Shown here piece after piece: positions 1 to 7,643 of a stretch of 18,725 nucleotides of DNA. Below the pieces are notes generated by a model that saw nothing but the letters and a program-made list of their open reading frames with translations, searched no databases and was not told the origin of the DNA. The DNA is from JBCCGE01 sp039029455 (lineage in GTDB: Bacteria > Pseudomonadota > Gammaproteobacteria > Arenicellales > Poriferihabitantaceae), in NCBI GenBank assembly GCA_039029455.1, contig JBCCGE010000060.1, positions 1 to 18,725 on the forward strand, in the 5' to 3' direction. Position numbers and translations under genes: made by a program. How positions within the stretch are numbered: position 1 is the stretch's first letter; each line of letters begins with the position of its first letter.

Positions 1-752
1 GTCGGAACACCCATCATTGTTGTCGCTTCCAGCAGATGCTTCTTGACTGTATCGACGTCAAATCTGCTCATCCAGATTATCGACGCGCCGCTCAGGAGAC
101 AGACATTAACGGCGACGAAGAGACCATGGGTGTGAAAAATCGGCAGCGCATGGAGCAGGCGGTCCGACCGTTCAAAGCACCAGTAGTCTGTCAACACTCT
201 GGCATTGCTGAGCAAATTGCCCTGAGTCAGCATGGCCCCCTTGGATCGTCCGGTCGTGCCCGAGGTGTAAAGAATCGCAGCAAGACTCCCGGTATCCGCA
301 TCGACGGTTTCAAAGTTGCCCGAAAACTGCCGCGTTTTCGCCATCAGTGATCCTTCGCCTTCTTTACCCAGAGTTGACAGCGTTATTCCAAAAGCCTGTG
401 CAACAGATTCAAAAAAATTCAGTTTTCCTGGGTCACAGATGAATGCCCGGGCGCCACTGTCCTCAAGAAAATACTCAACTTCAGCAGGTGTATAGGCAAT
501 ATTTAATGGAAGAAACACAAGACCAGACTGCACGCAGGCTGCGTACACAGCCAGTGCCTCCACTGATTTTTCGACCTGGAGCGCGATTCGGTCTCCTTGT
601 CTGAGCTCTGATTCGAACAGCGCATTCGCGACTCGACCGGCAAGCGTTACGAACTCTTTAAAGGTGATTTTTTGACCGTCCGTGGTGTGAATAAACACCG
701 CCTCTGAGCGTGCGTGCGGCGCAAACAAAGCATCGTAAAGTTCATTTGCCAT
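1..752 (-). CDS. matB: Malonyl-CoA synthetase (MatB-like), C-terminal part beyond window
   Basis: This is an acyl-AMP-forming ligase of the ANL superfamily, predicted to activate malonate to malonyl-CoA with ATP and CoA in the cytosol. The ATG is at 752 and reads MANELYDALFAPHA; 250 codons are present and the frame runs off the left edge, so the C-terminal half is missing. Visible motifs are the AMP-binding P-loop YTSGTTGRSKGAM near residues 160-172, the block QVEKSVEALAVYAACVQSG, and HALPIFHTHGLFVAVNVCLL. The last two closely match the MatB subfamily from memory, more so than generic acetyl- or long-chain acyl-CoA ligases. An MFS transporter lies upstream on the same strand, 258 bp away. Upstream of the ATG there is no strong Shine-Dalgarno sequence. 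Substrate assignment to malonate is a family-based inference; methylmalonate or another short dicarboxylate is possible. Confidence 0.85.
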   Translation of the reverse strand, partial: MANELYDALFAPHARSEAVFIHTTDGQKITFKEFVTLAGRVANALFESELRQGDRIALQVEKSVEALAVYAACVQSGLVFLPLNIAYTPAEVEYFLEDSGARAFICDPGKLNFFESVAQAFGITLSTLGKEGEGSLMAKTRQFSGNFETVDADTGSLAAILYTSGTTGRSKGAMLTQGNLLSNARVLTDYWCFERSDRLLHALPIFHTHGLFVAVNVCLLSGASIIWMSRFDVDTVKKHLLEATTMMGVP

Positions 753-1010
753 TTTGAATTTCGTGTGTCAACGACCTAACGGAGAAAAACCTCTGCAAGC
801 ACAACCCTTTAGTGTCGTGCTCTCAGGACAACACTCCGCATTGTAACCAAATCTTCAAGAGCAGTCGGTTGCAACGATATGCCAGCGCAAGCAACCCACG
901 ACCGTTTTCAACCACGAACCCTTTTCGGCCTGTATCTGTTCGCACTCGACAACGAAAAGGAGCAATCTCAGTTTCGTTACCCGATAAGTGCAGCGTGAAG
1001 GCTGTGGTGT

Positions 1011-2204
1011 CTATTGATCTGAATTTGGGCGGCTCCTGATAAAACGTTTTTGTGCATTCAAATAGAGCGTCAGACCGATAGCAGCAACAACCAACAGACA
1101 TTGGAGCATCACATCATAGCCCCCCAAAGACCAGATCAATGAGCCGAGCAAGGGTGCCGAAGCAGACCCTGCCAGATACACCAGTGACAACGTGCCTGAC
1201 TTTGCACCAAATTTTTCTCCACCCAAAAGCTCGCGGGCTATCACAGGTCGAATGACACTCACCATGCCGTAAGCGCCGCCAAACAAAATCACGAATATCA
1301 CTAAAAAGGCCGGAACAGACCCGGCCCCAATAAGAAAGACAATGGAAAGAGCCATTAGTCCGAAACAGCAGACCACAATACCGTGATTTGAAATGTAGGG
1401 TTCAGCCACCATCATCGCCAGTCGGCCCGCCACCTGCATCGGACCGATAAAAGATATCGCCATAACCGCAATTTCAGGGTGCAGATTGCGTTCATTCAGT
1501 AGGGGCAACAGGTGATGCAGCGCCGTGCCATGCGTAATTGCAACCAGACCAAATGCTATCGCCAGCGACCAGAATACAGGAGACCCCAGATAAGGGTCGT
1601 ACCGTCGGTGCTGATTCTGTGTATCGATTACTCTTGCATCACCGGTCTGTTCGACCCGTCTGCCGCCAACCCACATCAATGGCGCCACAACAAATATCGC
1701 CAACCCCGCAAAAACCAAAACTGTGGTTTGCCAGCCGAAATTACTGGAAACAGCATGCGCAACAGGGAAGCTCACCGTACCTGCAAATCCGGCCACAAGG
1801 GTAATGAAAATGATCGACCTTTTGGCCTGCGTTCCTCTGGCTCGGGTAATCAGAGCAAAGCACGGCTCGTACAAACACCCGGACATGCAGATCCCAATTC
1901 CAATCCACAGCCCATAAAACTGCCAAAGCTGCGACACAAAAACCAACGCGCCCAGCATCAGCCCTCCACACACTGTCGAGAGCGTCATCATCAGCGCCCC
2001 TCTGCCCGCATCTACCAGTTTGCCGTAGACAGGAGAACACAGCGCAGAAGCAAAAACAGCTGCGGTCAGCGCGCCTGTCAAATCCGCACGGGTCCAGTTG
2101 AATCCGCGCTCCCAGTGCAGCAGCAGTGCGGGAAAGCTGTAATACAGACACGCCCAGACCAGAGTCTGAGCAAGGGCAAGCGCAAGTATAGGACGGTCGT
2201 TCAC
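1011..2204 (-). CDS. Major facilitator superfamily transporter
   Basis: This is a 397-residue secondary transporter of the inner membrane with the length and hydrophobic pattern of a 12-helix MFS protein. The first helix contains ILALALAQTLVWACLYYSF. A conserved loop after helix 2 reads PVYGKLVDAGRG, corresponding to the MFS motif G-x-x-x-D-R/K-x-G. A polar central loop (around residues 185-205, rich in R, Q and D) separates the two six-helix halves. The start is a GTG at 2204 (reverse of CAC), with only a weak CGGA upstream; no better start is visible. It is transcribed towards the malonyl-CoA synthetase gene, which suggests a carboxylate substrate such as malonate, but substrate specificity cannot be read from the sequence. 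It is divergent from the sulfotransferase unit. Confidence 0.85.
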   Translation of the reverse strand: MNDRPILALALAQTLVWACLYYSFPALLLHWERGFNWTRADLTGALTAAVFASALCSPVYGKLVDAGRGALMMTLSTVCGGLMLGALVFVSQLWQFYGLWIGIGICMSGCLYEPCFALITRARGTQAKRSIIFITLVAGFAGTVSFPVAHAVSSNFGWQTTVLVFAGLAIFVVAPLMWVGGRRVEQTGDARVIDTQNQHRRYDPYLGSPVFWSLAIAFGLVAITHGTALHHLLPLLNERNLHPEIAVMAISFIGPMQVAGRLAMMVAEPYISNHGIVVCCFGLMALSIVFLIGAGSVPAFLVIFVILFGGAYGMVSVIRPVIARELLGGEKFGAKSGTLSLVYLAGSASAPLLGSLIWSLGGYDVMLQCLLVVAAIGLTLYLNAQKRFIRSRPNSDQ

Positions 2205-2505
2205 AAATCCGGATTAGGTGAGGAGTTCAAAACAGCAATATGCATTGAGTGTCTGCACACTCGCATAAACCGGTTGAGTGCATGAACAGCAATGCATTTG
2301 ATTCAGGTTCCAATCCATCATTGGGCGAAGTCGCTTCATTTTTGATCCGGGCCTGCCAAAAGTCCAGACCCACCGCAATTCAAAGACCAGAGACGTCTAC
2401 CGAACCTTTGAGTCAACCCTATCCGCGCGCCCGCGAAGTCCCAATCGCCAACCGTGCCAGATCATCTCTGCATTCGTGAAGCGATCGAAATAGGTGAGTC
2501 AGGAC
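2205..2505. other. Intergenic stretch between MFS gene and sulfotransferase unit
   Basis: This divergent intergenic region must hold the promoters for the MFS gene (minus) and for the small ORF plus sulfotransferase (plus). I see no convincing -35/-10 pair. A plus-strand reading frame with GTG at 2249 or ATG at 2282 runs to a stop at 2477-2479 and could encode 65-76 residues. It has no Shine-Dalgarno sequence and no recognisable motif, and its composition is rich in S, P and R, so I do not call it a gene. A Shine-Dalgarno-like AGGTGA lies at 2492-2497, ahead of the small ORF at 2506. Confidence 0.4.
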
Positions 2506-2607
2506 ATGGAGAATAAGCAAGTTGTGGATTATGCTTCGGTCCCTGATCCCGGCACTCCCGGATCGACAACCTCGTTCACCGAATCCACTCGTTCAACAGA
2601 ATCATGA
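2506..2607 (+). CDS. 33-residue small protein translationally coupled to sulfotransferase
   Basis: A short reading frame starts at ATG 2506, eight bases after a Shine-Dalgarno-like AGGTGA (2492-2497), and ends at TGA 2605-2607. The stop overlaps the sulfotransferase ATG (2604) as ATGA, a classic arrangement for translational coupling. The sulfotransferase itself has no Shine-Dalgarno sequence, which supports the small frame being translated. The peptide begins MENKQVVDYASVPDPG, continues TPGSTTSFTES, and ends STRSTES. It has one tyrosine next to an aspartate (VVDYASV), a Pro/Gly segment and a Ser/Thr-rich tail. It has no signal peptide or membrane segment. I do not recognise the family. It may be a leader, a structural small protein, or a peptide substrate of the coupled enzyme; the last is speculation. 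Confidence 0.45.
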   Translation: MENKQVVDYASVPDPGTPGSTTSFTESTRSTES

Positions 2608-3686
2608 TCCGCCGTATTCAGCGAAAGCTGTTGCCGTTCAACATAGACATCGTCAACAGAGAGTTTGCGAGTGGATGGGCGTTCAATCGACTGATGCCGG
2701 GCAGGCCAGCAACCATCACTTTCAAATCAGGTGGACGGATTGTTGGCAAAGCCCGGTGTGATCTCGAACGGCCGGATCTGGTCGAGCAAAATTTGCACAG
2801 ATCCGGGTATGCAGGGTTCGAGTGCGTGTTCGAGTCACCGCTCTCGCACGAATCAGGTGAATCGCTCACGATCCACATAAACGGCTCTCCGTTGTCAGCA
2901 ACCCGTTTTGAAATCAGCACGCTACCGAACGTATTTACTCCGGAACGGCCGCTGTTTTTCATGCACATCCCGAAAACAGCGGGCACGTCATTCAATAATG
3001 TTCTGCAGCAGTACTTTGCTCAAGGTAAAAGTCATATCCATATTCAGACTTCATCACTCGAACAACAGAAGTCAATGGCTGACAGCGGGCACTTCCTGTC
3101 CGGGCATCTGACCCTGGAGCACGTCTCAAACATATTTGGCAATAAGCATGCCGTGGATTTACACAGCATCCTGCGAGACCCCGCCAGACAACTGCACTCG
3201 CACATTGGTTGGGTTATGGGTATCGCCAGGGACCGCAACAGCGGTTTTTACAAAAAACACCATCAGCTTGTGCAAAAGATGGGGCGAGATCTGTTTTCCA
3301 CCGACCTGTCAAAACCCGAAAACCTAAGCGACCTGGTCAATAATCTTGATGGATTTCAAATCGATTTTTTTGACAACATTCAAACCCGATATTTTCTGGA
3401 CTATCGTCCTGACCGCGTTTCGCAGAAAGACTGTCAGGCTGCTCTCTCGAATCTGAGTCGAATGACGTCCGTTGGAACGACGGAAAGTTTCGCCGCGTAT
3501 GTCGAAAACTTTTGTACGTTATACGGGATCGACACAATTCCGCAGACGACGGTGCACAATCCCTCAAAAGTACACCCTCTTTTCGATATTAATGACAGCG
3601 TGCTGGAAAAAATTATTGAGCCGCTGATCCGTTACGACAGGCAGCTCTATTCAACGGTATCTTCCCTCTCAAATTTCGCCCCTTAA
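2604..3686 (+). CDS. Two-domain sulfotransferase family protein (Sulfotransfer_2-like)
   Basis: This 360-residue protein is predicted to transfer sulfate from PAPS to a glycan or other hydroxylated acceptor. Residues 1 to about 105 form a beta-rich N-terminal domain (GWAFNRLMPGRPATITF, then RSGYAGFECVFE and LTIHING) of a kind seen fused to glycan-modifying enzymes. The catalytic domain begins at about residue 110 with FFMHIPKTAGTSFNNVL, the 5'-phosphosulfate loop typical of carbohydrate (heparan/dermatan/chondroitin-type) sulfotransferases. The segment SILRDPARQLHSHIGWVMG matches the 3'-phosphate-binding R-D-P-xx-R motif, and QTRYF and the late TVHNPSK segment also fit the family. No signal peptide or membrane helix is seen, so it is probably cytosolic. 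The start at 2604 overlaps the stop of a 33-codon ORF. It is convergent with the aldehyde dehydrogenase gene. The acceptor is unknown. Confidence 0.8.
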   Translation: MIRRIQRKLLPFNIDIVNREFASGWAFNRLMPGRPATITFKSGGRIVGKARCDLERPDLVEQNLHRSGYAGFECVFESPLSHESGESLTIHINGSPLSATRFEISTLPNVFTPERPLFFMHIPKTAGTSFNNVLQQYFAQGKSHIHIQTSSLEQQKSMADSGHFLSGHLTLEHVSNIFGNKHAVDLHSILRDPARQLHSHIGWVMGIARDRNSGFYKKHHQLVQKMGRDLFSTDLSKPENLSDLVNNLDGFQIDFFDNIQTRYFLDYRPDRVSQKDCQAALSNLSRMTSVGTTESFAAYVENFCTLYGIDTIPQTTVHNPSKVHPLFDINDSVLEKIIEPLIRYDRQLYSTVSSLSNFAP

Positions 3687-3815
3687 GCCGAATGAATGGC
3701 AACCTCGGGTTTTACAGAACAGCCCGGGTGCGTTGGCCGGAAACCTGAACCCCTGGTCCGTTATTTGCTGCGGTGATTGATTTCGATATCGCTCGTATTC
3801 AGGGTTTGCATACGT

Positions 3816-5306
3816 TCAGTATTTGACCCACACAGTCTTGAGCGCGGTGAATTTATCGAATGCATGCAGTGAAAGATCGCGACCAATTCCCGATTGTTTA
3901 AAGCCGCCAAACGGCGTCATTGGGGATAACGCATCCATTGCGTTGACCGATACAGTTCCCGCACGCAGTTGATCGGCAATTCGATGGGCCCGCGACAAAT
4001 TATTGGTCCATACTGAGGCCGCCAGTCCGTAGATTGTATCGTTAGCGATTTCCACCGCCTCTTCCTCCTGATCAAACGGAATAACCGACAGCACGGGCCC
4101 GAAGATTTCATCGCGAGCGATCACCATATCGTTGCGAACCTCATCGAAAATCGTCGGTGATACAAAATTGTCTGAGCCGTTGAAATCCAGGCGCTCACCA
4201 CCGGTCACCAACGCGGCCTCCTTGCGGCCCGTTGCAATGTACTTCATGATGCGATCAGTCTGACGAGTCTCGACAATTGCTCCGGTTTTGGACTGCGGAT
4301 CCAGTGGATTGCCGGGTCCCATTTCCTCGGCTTTCACGGTCAGTCTGGACAGCACCTCATCCTTGATTGAGCGCTCGACCAGCAGGCGTGAATTTGCTGA
4401 ACATACTTCACCCTGATTGAAGAAAATTCCTATTGCGGCCATTTCAACCGCCTGATCGATATTTTCTGTATCCGCAAAAACGAGATTCGGGCTTTTGCCG
4501 CCACACTCAAGCCAGACCTGTTTCATGTTCGACTGGCCGGAATAAGCCATAAAGTACTTGCCGACCTCTGTCGAACCCGTGAAAGCCACACAGTCGATAT
4601 CCATGTGCAGACCGATCGCTTTGCCGGCAACTTCTCCAATTCCGGGTACAACGTTAAACACGCCGTCGGGAACACCGGCTTCACTCGCGAGTTCGGCCAG
4701 ACGCAATGCGCTCAGAGGTGACTGCTCAGCCGGCTTCAGTACTACAGAATTACCTGCTGCCAGGGCCGGAGCGCTTTTCCAAGTGGCCATATCGAGCGGA
4801 AAGTTCCACGGCACAACAGCACCAATAACGCCCAGTGCCTCTCTTCTGACCATTGCCAGATCGCCTCGAGCGGTGGGCGCAATTTCGTCGTAGATTTTGT
4901 CGATAGACTCTGCATACCACTGCCAGAACCCTGCCGCCCCGGGAATATCAACATTGTATGCATCCATAACCGGCTTACCCATATCAAGAGATTCAAGCAA
5001 GGCCAGCTCTTCGTGATGTTCGCGAATCAGGTCGGCCAGTTTCAGCAGTACCGACTTGCGATCTGCAGGCGACTGCTTTGACCAGACGCCGCTTTCGAAT
5101 GACTTTCGAGCAGCGGAAACCGCCCGATCGATATCCGTCTCATCACACAAAGAGACATTGGTCAGTACTTTTTGCGTGGCAGGGTTCACACATTCGAATG
5201 TTTTACCTGAGACCGAATCAACAAACCGGCCGTCGATATAAGCCTGATTTTTGAATGATAGGCCGGACGACATATCCGTCCAGTATTCGAGTGAAAAGTC
5301 TGTCAT
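3816..5306 (-). CDS. NAD(P)+-dependent aldehyde dehydrogenase (PuuC/ALDH family)
   Basis: This is a full-length 496-residue aldehyde dehydrogenase, oxidising an aldehyde to the carboxylate with NAD+ or NADP+ in the cytosol. Catalytic residues fall at the canonical positions: Asn168 in VVPWNFPLD, Glu267 in WLECGGKSPN, and the nucleophile Cys302 in NQGEVCSANSR. The cofactor-binding segment VVLKPAEQSPLSA and the FTGSTEVGK loop are intact. The C-terminal tail FKQSGIGRDLSLHAFDKFT and TVWVKY resemble gamma-glutamyl-gamma-aminobutyraldehyde (PuuC) and related aminoaldehyde dehydrogenases. The ATG at 5306 gives the expected N-terminus; a weak GGA precedes it by about 11 bases. It stands alone and is divergent from the ArsH gene, so the physiological aldehyde cannot be deduced from context; betaine, 4-aminobutyraldehyde or generic aliphatic aldehydes are all possible. 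Confidence 0.92.
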   Translation of the reverse strand: MTDFSLEYWTDMSSGLSFKNQAYIDGRFVDSVSGKTFECVNPATQKVLTNVSLCDETDIDRAVSAARKSFESGVWSKQSPADRKSVLLKLADLIREHHEELALLESLDMGKPVMDAYNVDIPGAAGFWQWYAESIDKIYDEIAPTARGDLAMVRREALGVIGAVVPWNFPLDMATWKSAPALAAGNSVVLKPAEQSPLSALRLAELASEAGVPDGVFNVVPGIGEVAGKAIGLHMDIDCVAFTGSTEVGKYFMAYSGQSNMKQVWLECGGKSPNLVFADTENIDQAVEMAAIGIFFNQGEVCSANSRLLVERSIKDEVLSRLTVKAEEMGPGNPLDPQSKTGAIVETRQTDRIMKYIATGRKEAALVTGGERLDFNGSDNFVSPTIFDEVRNDMVIARDEIFGPVLSVIPFDQEEEAVEIANDTIYGLAASVWTNNLSRAHRIADQLRAGTVSVNAMDALSPMTPFGGFKQSGIGRDLSLHAFDKFTALKTVWVKY

Positions 5307-5640
5307 GTCAGGGAGTTTCCGATCTGTGGGTCACGCTCTGATTGTATTAGATCATCGTTCAAAGGTGTTCATCCGTGGGATCGGGAAGTACCCTGAAAAC
5401 ACCATCCGGCAGGTTTAGCGTGTTTGGACTCTTGAAATTTGAATAAAGCGGCGTCACGTCAGAATCATGTGTGAATTCCACCGAAATATCCCGGGATAGC
5501 CCGGCATAGAACTGTGACCGTCCTATCGTTCGCGATATCGCTAAAGAAATGCATGGACATCGCACGCCTTGCTGTTCGTTATGGCGACAGCCCGTTCCGA
5601 CTGCTGCCCAGCCGTCGATTTGCAACCACTCTCCACAACA
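5307..5640. other. Divergent intergenic stretch between ALDH and ArsH genes
   Basis: The region holds no gene I can support. A minus-strand frame ending near 5359 has a plausible-looking tail (LPDGVFRVLPDPTDEHL), but its only ATGs lie inside the ArsH start region and its first 50 residues are cysteine-rich and odd, so it is probably chance or a relic. A plus-strand ATG at 5569 opens in frame with ArsH but would add a 24-residue cysteine-containing extension not typical of the family. No clear operator or ArsR-type dyad was found. Confidence 0.4.
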
Positions 5641-6375
5641 ATGACACACCATCAAACACCGGATCCGGACTCTTTACCCAATCTGGATGACGATCAGCTG
5701 ACTGCAATTGATCCTAGAGACTACGTGAGTTCTGGCGATGACGGTCACGCGCCGCGGATTCTATTACTGTATGGTTCGTTAAGGACGCGCGCCTATTCGA
5801 AGCTCGTGGCCGAAGAATGCGCCAGACTGCTGCGTCGCTTGGGTGCGGAAGCACGACTGTTCAACCCGGCTGGCCTGCCTCTGCCAGACGAAGTCGATAC
5901 CGACCATCCAAAAGTCAAAGAACTCAGGGAACTGGCGATTTGGAGTGAAGGCATGGTTTGGGTATCCCCGGAACGTCATGGCTCGATTACCGGTATCTTT
6001 AAATCACAGATAGACTGGATTCCGCTGTCCGCAGGCGCCGTCCGGCCTACTCAGGGTAAAACGCTCGCAGTGATGCAAGTCAACGGCGGTTCGCAGAGCT
6101 TCAACGCGGTAAACCAGCTCCGGATTCTGGGCCGATGGATGAGGATGGTCACCATCCCGAATCAATCCTCAGTGCCAAAAGCCTTTAAAGAATTTGACGA
6201 GAACGGACGTATGCATCCCTCGGCATTTTACAATCGCATCGTCGATGTGATTGAGGAACTGGTTAAGTTCACTTATATGACGCGCGGCAGAACGCACCTT
6301 GTGGATCGCTACTCTGAACGGGTTGAAAGTGCTGAGAAACTTATTCAGCGGGTCAATTCGACGCCTGGTAACTGA
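5641..6375 (+). CDS. arsH: ArsH family NADPH-dependent FMN oxidoreductase
   Basis: This flavodoxin-fold enzyme (244 residues from ATG 5641) binds FMN and uses NADPH. ArsH proteins oxidise trivalent organoarsenicals and can reduce quinones, azo dyes or metals. The FMN phosphate loop is LLLYGSLRTRAYSK (GSLR at 45-48). The family-specific blocks SPERHGSITGIFKSQIDWIPL and PTQGKTLAVMQVNGGSQSF are all present, followed by PNQSSVPKAFKEFDENGRM. Together these identify ArsH rather than a generic NADPH-dependent FMN reductase. An in-frame ATG at 5569 would lengthen the protein by 24 residues; I chose 5641 because the family normally begins shortly before the L-P-x-L-D segment seen here. No other ars gene (arsR, arsB, arsC) is in the window, so its role here may be broader oxidative or quinone stress. 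Confidence 0.9.
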   Translation: MTHHQTPDPDSLPNLDDDQLTAIDPRDYVSSGDDGHAPRILLLYGSLRTRAYSKLVAEECARLLRRLGAEARLFNPAGLPLPDEVDTDHPKVKELRELAIWSEGMVWVSPERHGSITGIFKSQIDWIPLSAGAVRPTQGKTLAVMQVNGGSQSFNAVNQLRILGRWMRMVTIPNQSSVPKAFKEFDENGRMHPSAFYNRIVDVIEELVKFTYMTRGRTHLVDRYSERVESAEKLIQRVNSTPGN

Positions 6376-6394
6376 ACAGCAACCGCACAGACTG

Positions 6395-7612
6395 TCAGTT
6401 TAACTGGACCCGCTGCCCCCAGGGAACCGTTTGCTTGCCCTTAACCAGCCATACAACCGGATAGTCCGGCTCAATCCCGGGAAATTCACCCTTTGCGTCC
6501 GTGAAGTAGACGACCAGATTCGGCGCGACATCCTGCGCGTCCACCCAGTCAAATACAGGTGGAAACCGAGTACCACCTCCACCGGAGACAGAGCGTGGCA
6601 GTTCAATATCCTCCCAGGGTTCAAAAATCCAGGGCGCGCCATCACTCAGCTTGTCATCGCACGGCAGCAGAATCACTCTGGCCCGAATGCCACTTTTTAT
6701 CGCATCCACCTCGGACAAAAACTCCTGCATTTCTGTATCTGCAATCGAACCGGACACATCGACACCCACTACAATGCTGACCTGACCACTTCTGAGACTC
6801 GGGAAAATAGCCGGATCACCCCGACGACTGGTAGGCCGGATGTACGAATAGTCATCGCGGGCGCTGGAGGTTACATATCGCGCCAGCAGCGCACGCCACG
6901 GCACTTTCGATTGCCGCATCAAATCCACCATCCGCAACATCTCTGAACTCAGTTTCCCGGACTGCATCGCAGTCTGCGCCGCACTGGCCAGACGCTGCTG
7001 CCACAGCAGAGACTGCTCGTCCTGATCCTGAGTCGACATACGATCGGGTTCGGGCGCAAGCGTGGCGCCAGCCACGTCGTCCATCCCGCCGCCTGAACCC
7101 GATTCCGCGCCAGACTCGCCATCAGTTTCAGTGTGAGCGTCCAGGCTTGCACTTGTATCGTCTTCCTGTTCGGACTGAGACCCCCGCAATTCCGAAGCCT
7201 CGTGTTCCGAATCAAGCAACGGGTATATTTCCTCGGCGGTCAAACCGTAAAATTCTGCATTCGTCACGGTGCCATCGGGTGCTTGCAGGCCTTCGCTGAT
7301 CAACAGCGGATTAACAGCATAATCACAGGCAAGATTCCACTGTTGAGCAACCCGATGCTGCCGCCTGGCAAAGTGGGAGAACGCGCAGTGCAACGCCTGT
7401 TTGGCCAACACGAACTGTACCTGCTGAAAATCCAGCTGCCGCATGTAGTCGACGTTAAAAAAAAGCTGTCTGGTATCGGAATAGGCGCTTCTGCACCACT
7501 TCGGATCGGCCGCGACCATCGGCAGCCGCAGAACCAGTGCACCCAGGAACGGCTTGTCCAGAATCAGGCGAGTGCGCGCCGCCGCAAGTTTTTCCCCTAC
7601 GTCAGATTCCAC
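6395..7612 (-). CDS. DUF2201-type VWA domain protein, partner of MoxR-like ATPase
   Basis: This protein pairs a DUF2201 N-terminal 'putative metallopeptidase' domain with a C-terminal von Willebrand A-like domain. I place the start at GTG 7612 (405 residues): the open frame extends upstream to 7849, but that part overlaps the AAA+ gene and does not resemble the family, whereas residues from LAAARTRLILDKPFLGAL onward do. The N-terminal domain contains FARRQHR and WNLACDYAVNPLLI. Residues 140-190 are an acidic, Ser/Gly-rich linker. The VWA domain has the MIDAS motif DVSGS (285-289), a GGGGT loop near 344-348 and FTDAKG (Asp372). The usual HExxH is KQALH here (71-75), so metalloprotease activity is doubtful. 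It starts about 31 bases after the AAA+ stop, consistent with an operon. MoxR-VWA pairs act as chaperones that insert cofactors or remodel complexes; the client is unknown. Confidence 0.8.
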   Translation of the reverse strand: MESDVGEKLAAARTRLILDKPFLGALVLRLPMVAADPKWCRSAYSDTRQLFFNVDYMRQLDFQQVQFVLAKQALHCAFSHFARRQHRVAQQWNLACDYAVNPLLISEGLQAPDGTVTNAEFYGLTAEEIYPLLDSEHEASELRGSQSEQEDDTSASLDAHTETDGESGAESGSGGGMDDVAGATLAPEPDRMSTQDQDEQSLLWQQRLASAAQTAMQSGKLSSEMLRMVDLMRQSKVPWRALLARYVTSSARDDYSYIRPTSRRGDPAIFPSLRSGQVSIVVGVDVSGSIADTEMQEFLSEVDAIKSGIRARVILLPCDDKLSDGAPWIFEPWEDIELPRSVSGGGGTRFPPVFDWVDAQDVAPNLVVYFTDAKGEFPGIEPDYPVVWLVKGKQTVPWGQRVQLN

Positions 7613-7643
7613 AGAGATTTCGTCAGTTGCTGAGCGGCCACGA

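Noticed and set aside
812..1101. Small frames on both strands between the MFS gene and the malonyl-CoA synthetase gene
   Set aside because: Overlapping short frames on opposite strands with no motif or ribosome binding site; the 258-base gap looks non-coding.
1512..2285. Long plus-strand frame opposite the MFS gene
   Set aside because: It is the antisense shadow of the transporter; its composition (many R, Q, N, H) is typical of such shadows.
2249..2479. Plus-strand frame of 76 codons before the sulfotransferase unit
   Set aside because: No Shine-Dalgarno sequence, no recognisable motif, and a low-complexity S/P/R composition; likely chance.
3687..3815. Possible bidirectional terminator between the sulfotransferase and ALDH genes
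   Set aside because: GC-rich patches are present (AGCCCGGGTG and CCTGAACCCC), but no stem of convincing length with a T tract could be built.
5359..5655. Minus-strand frame of 98 codons between the ALDH and ArsH genes
   Set aside because: Its start lies inside the arsH coding region and its first half is unlike a protein; the tidy tail (VLPDPTDEHL) is not enough to support a gene.
6431..7633. Plus-strand frames opposite the VWA gene
   Set aside because: Antisense to a clearly coding VWA gene, without motifs or ribosome binding sites.
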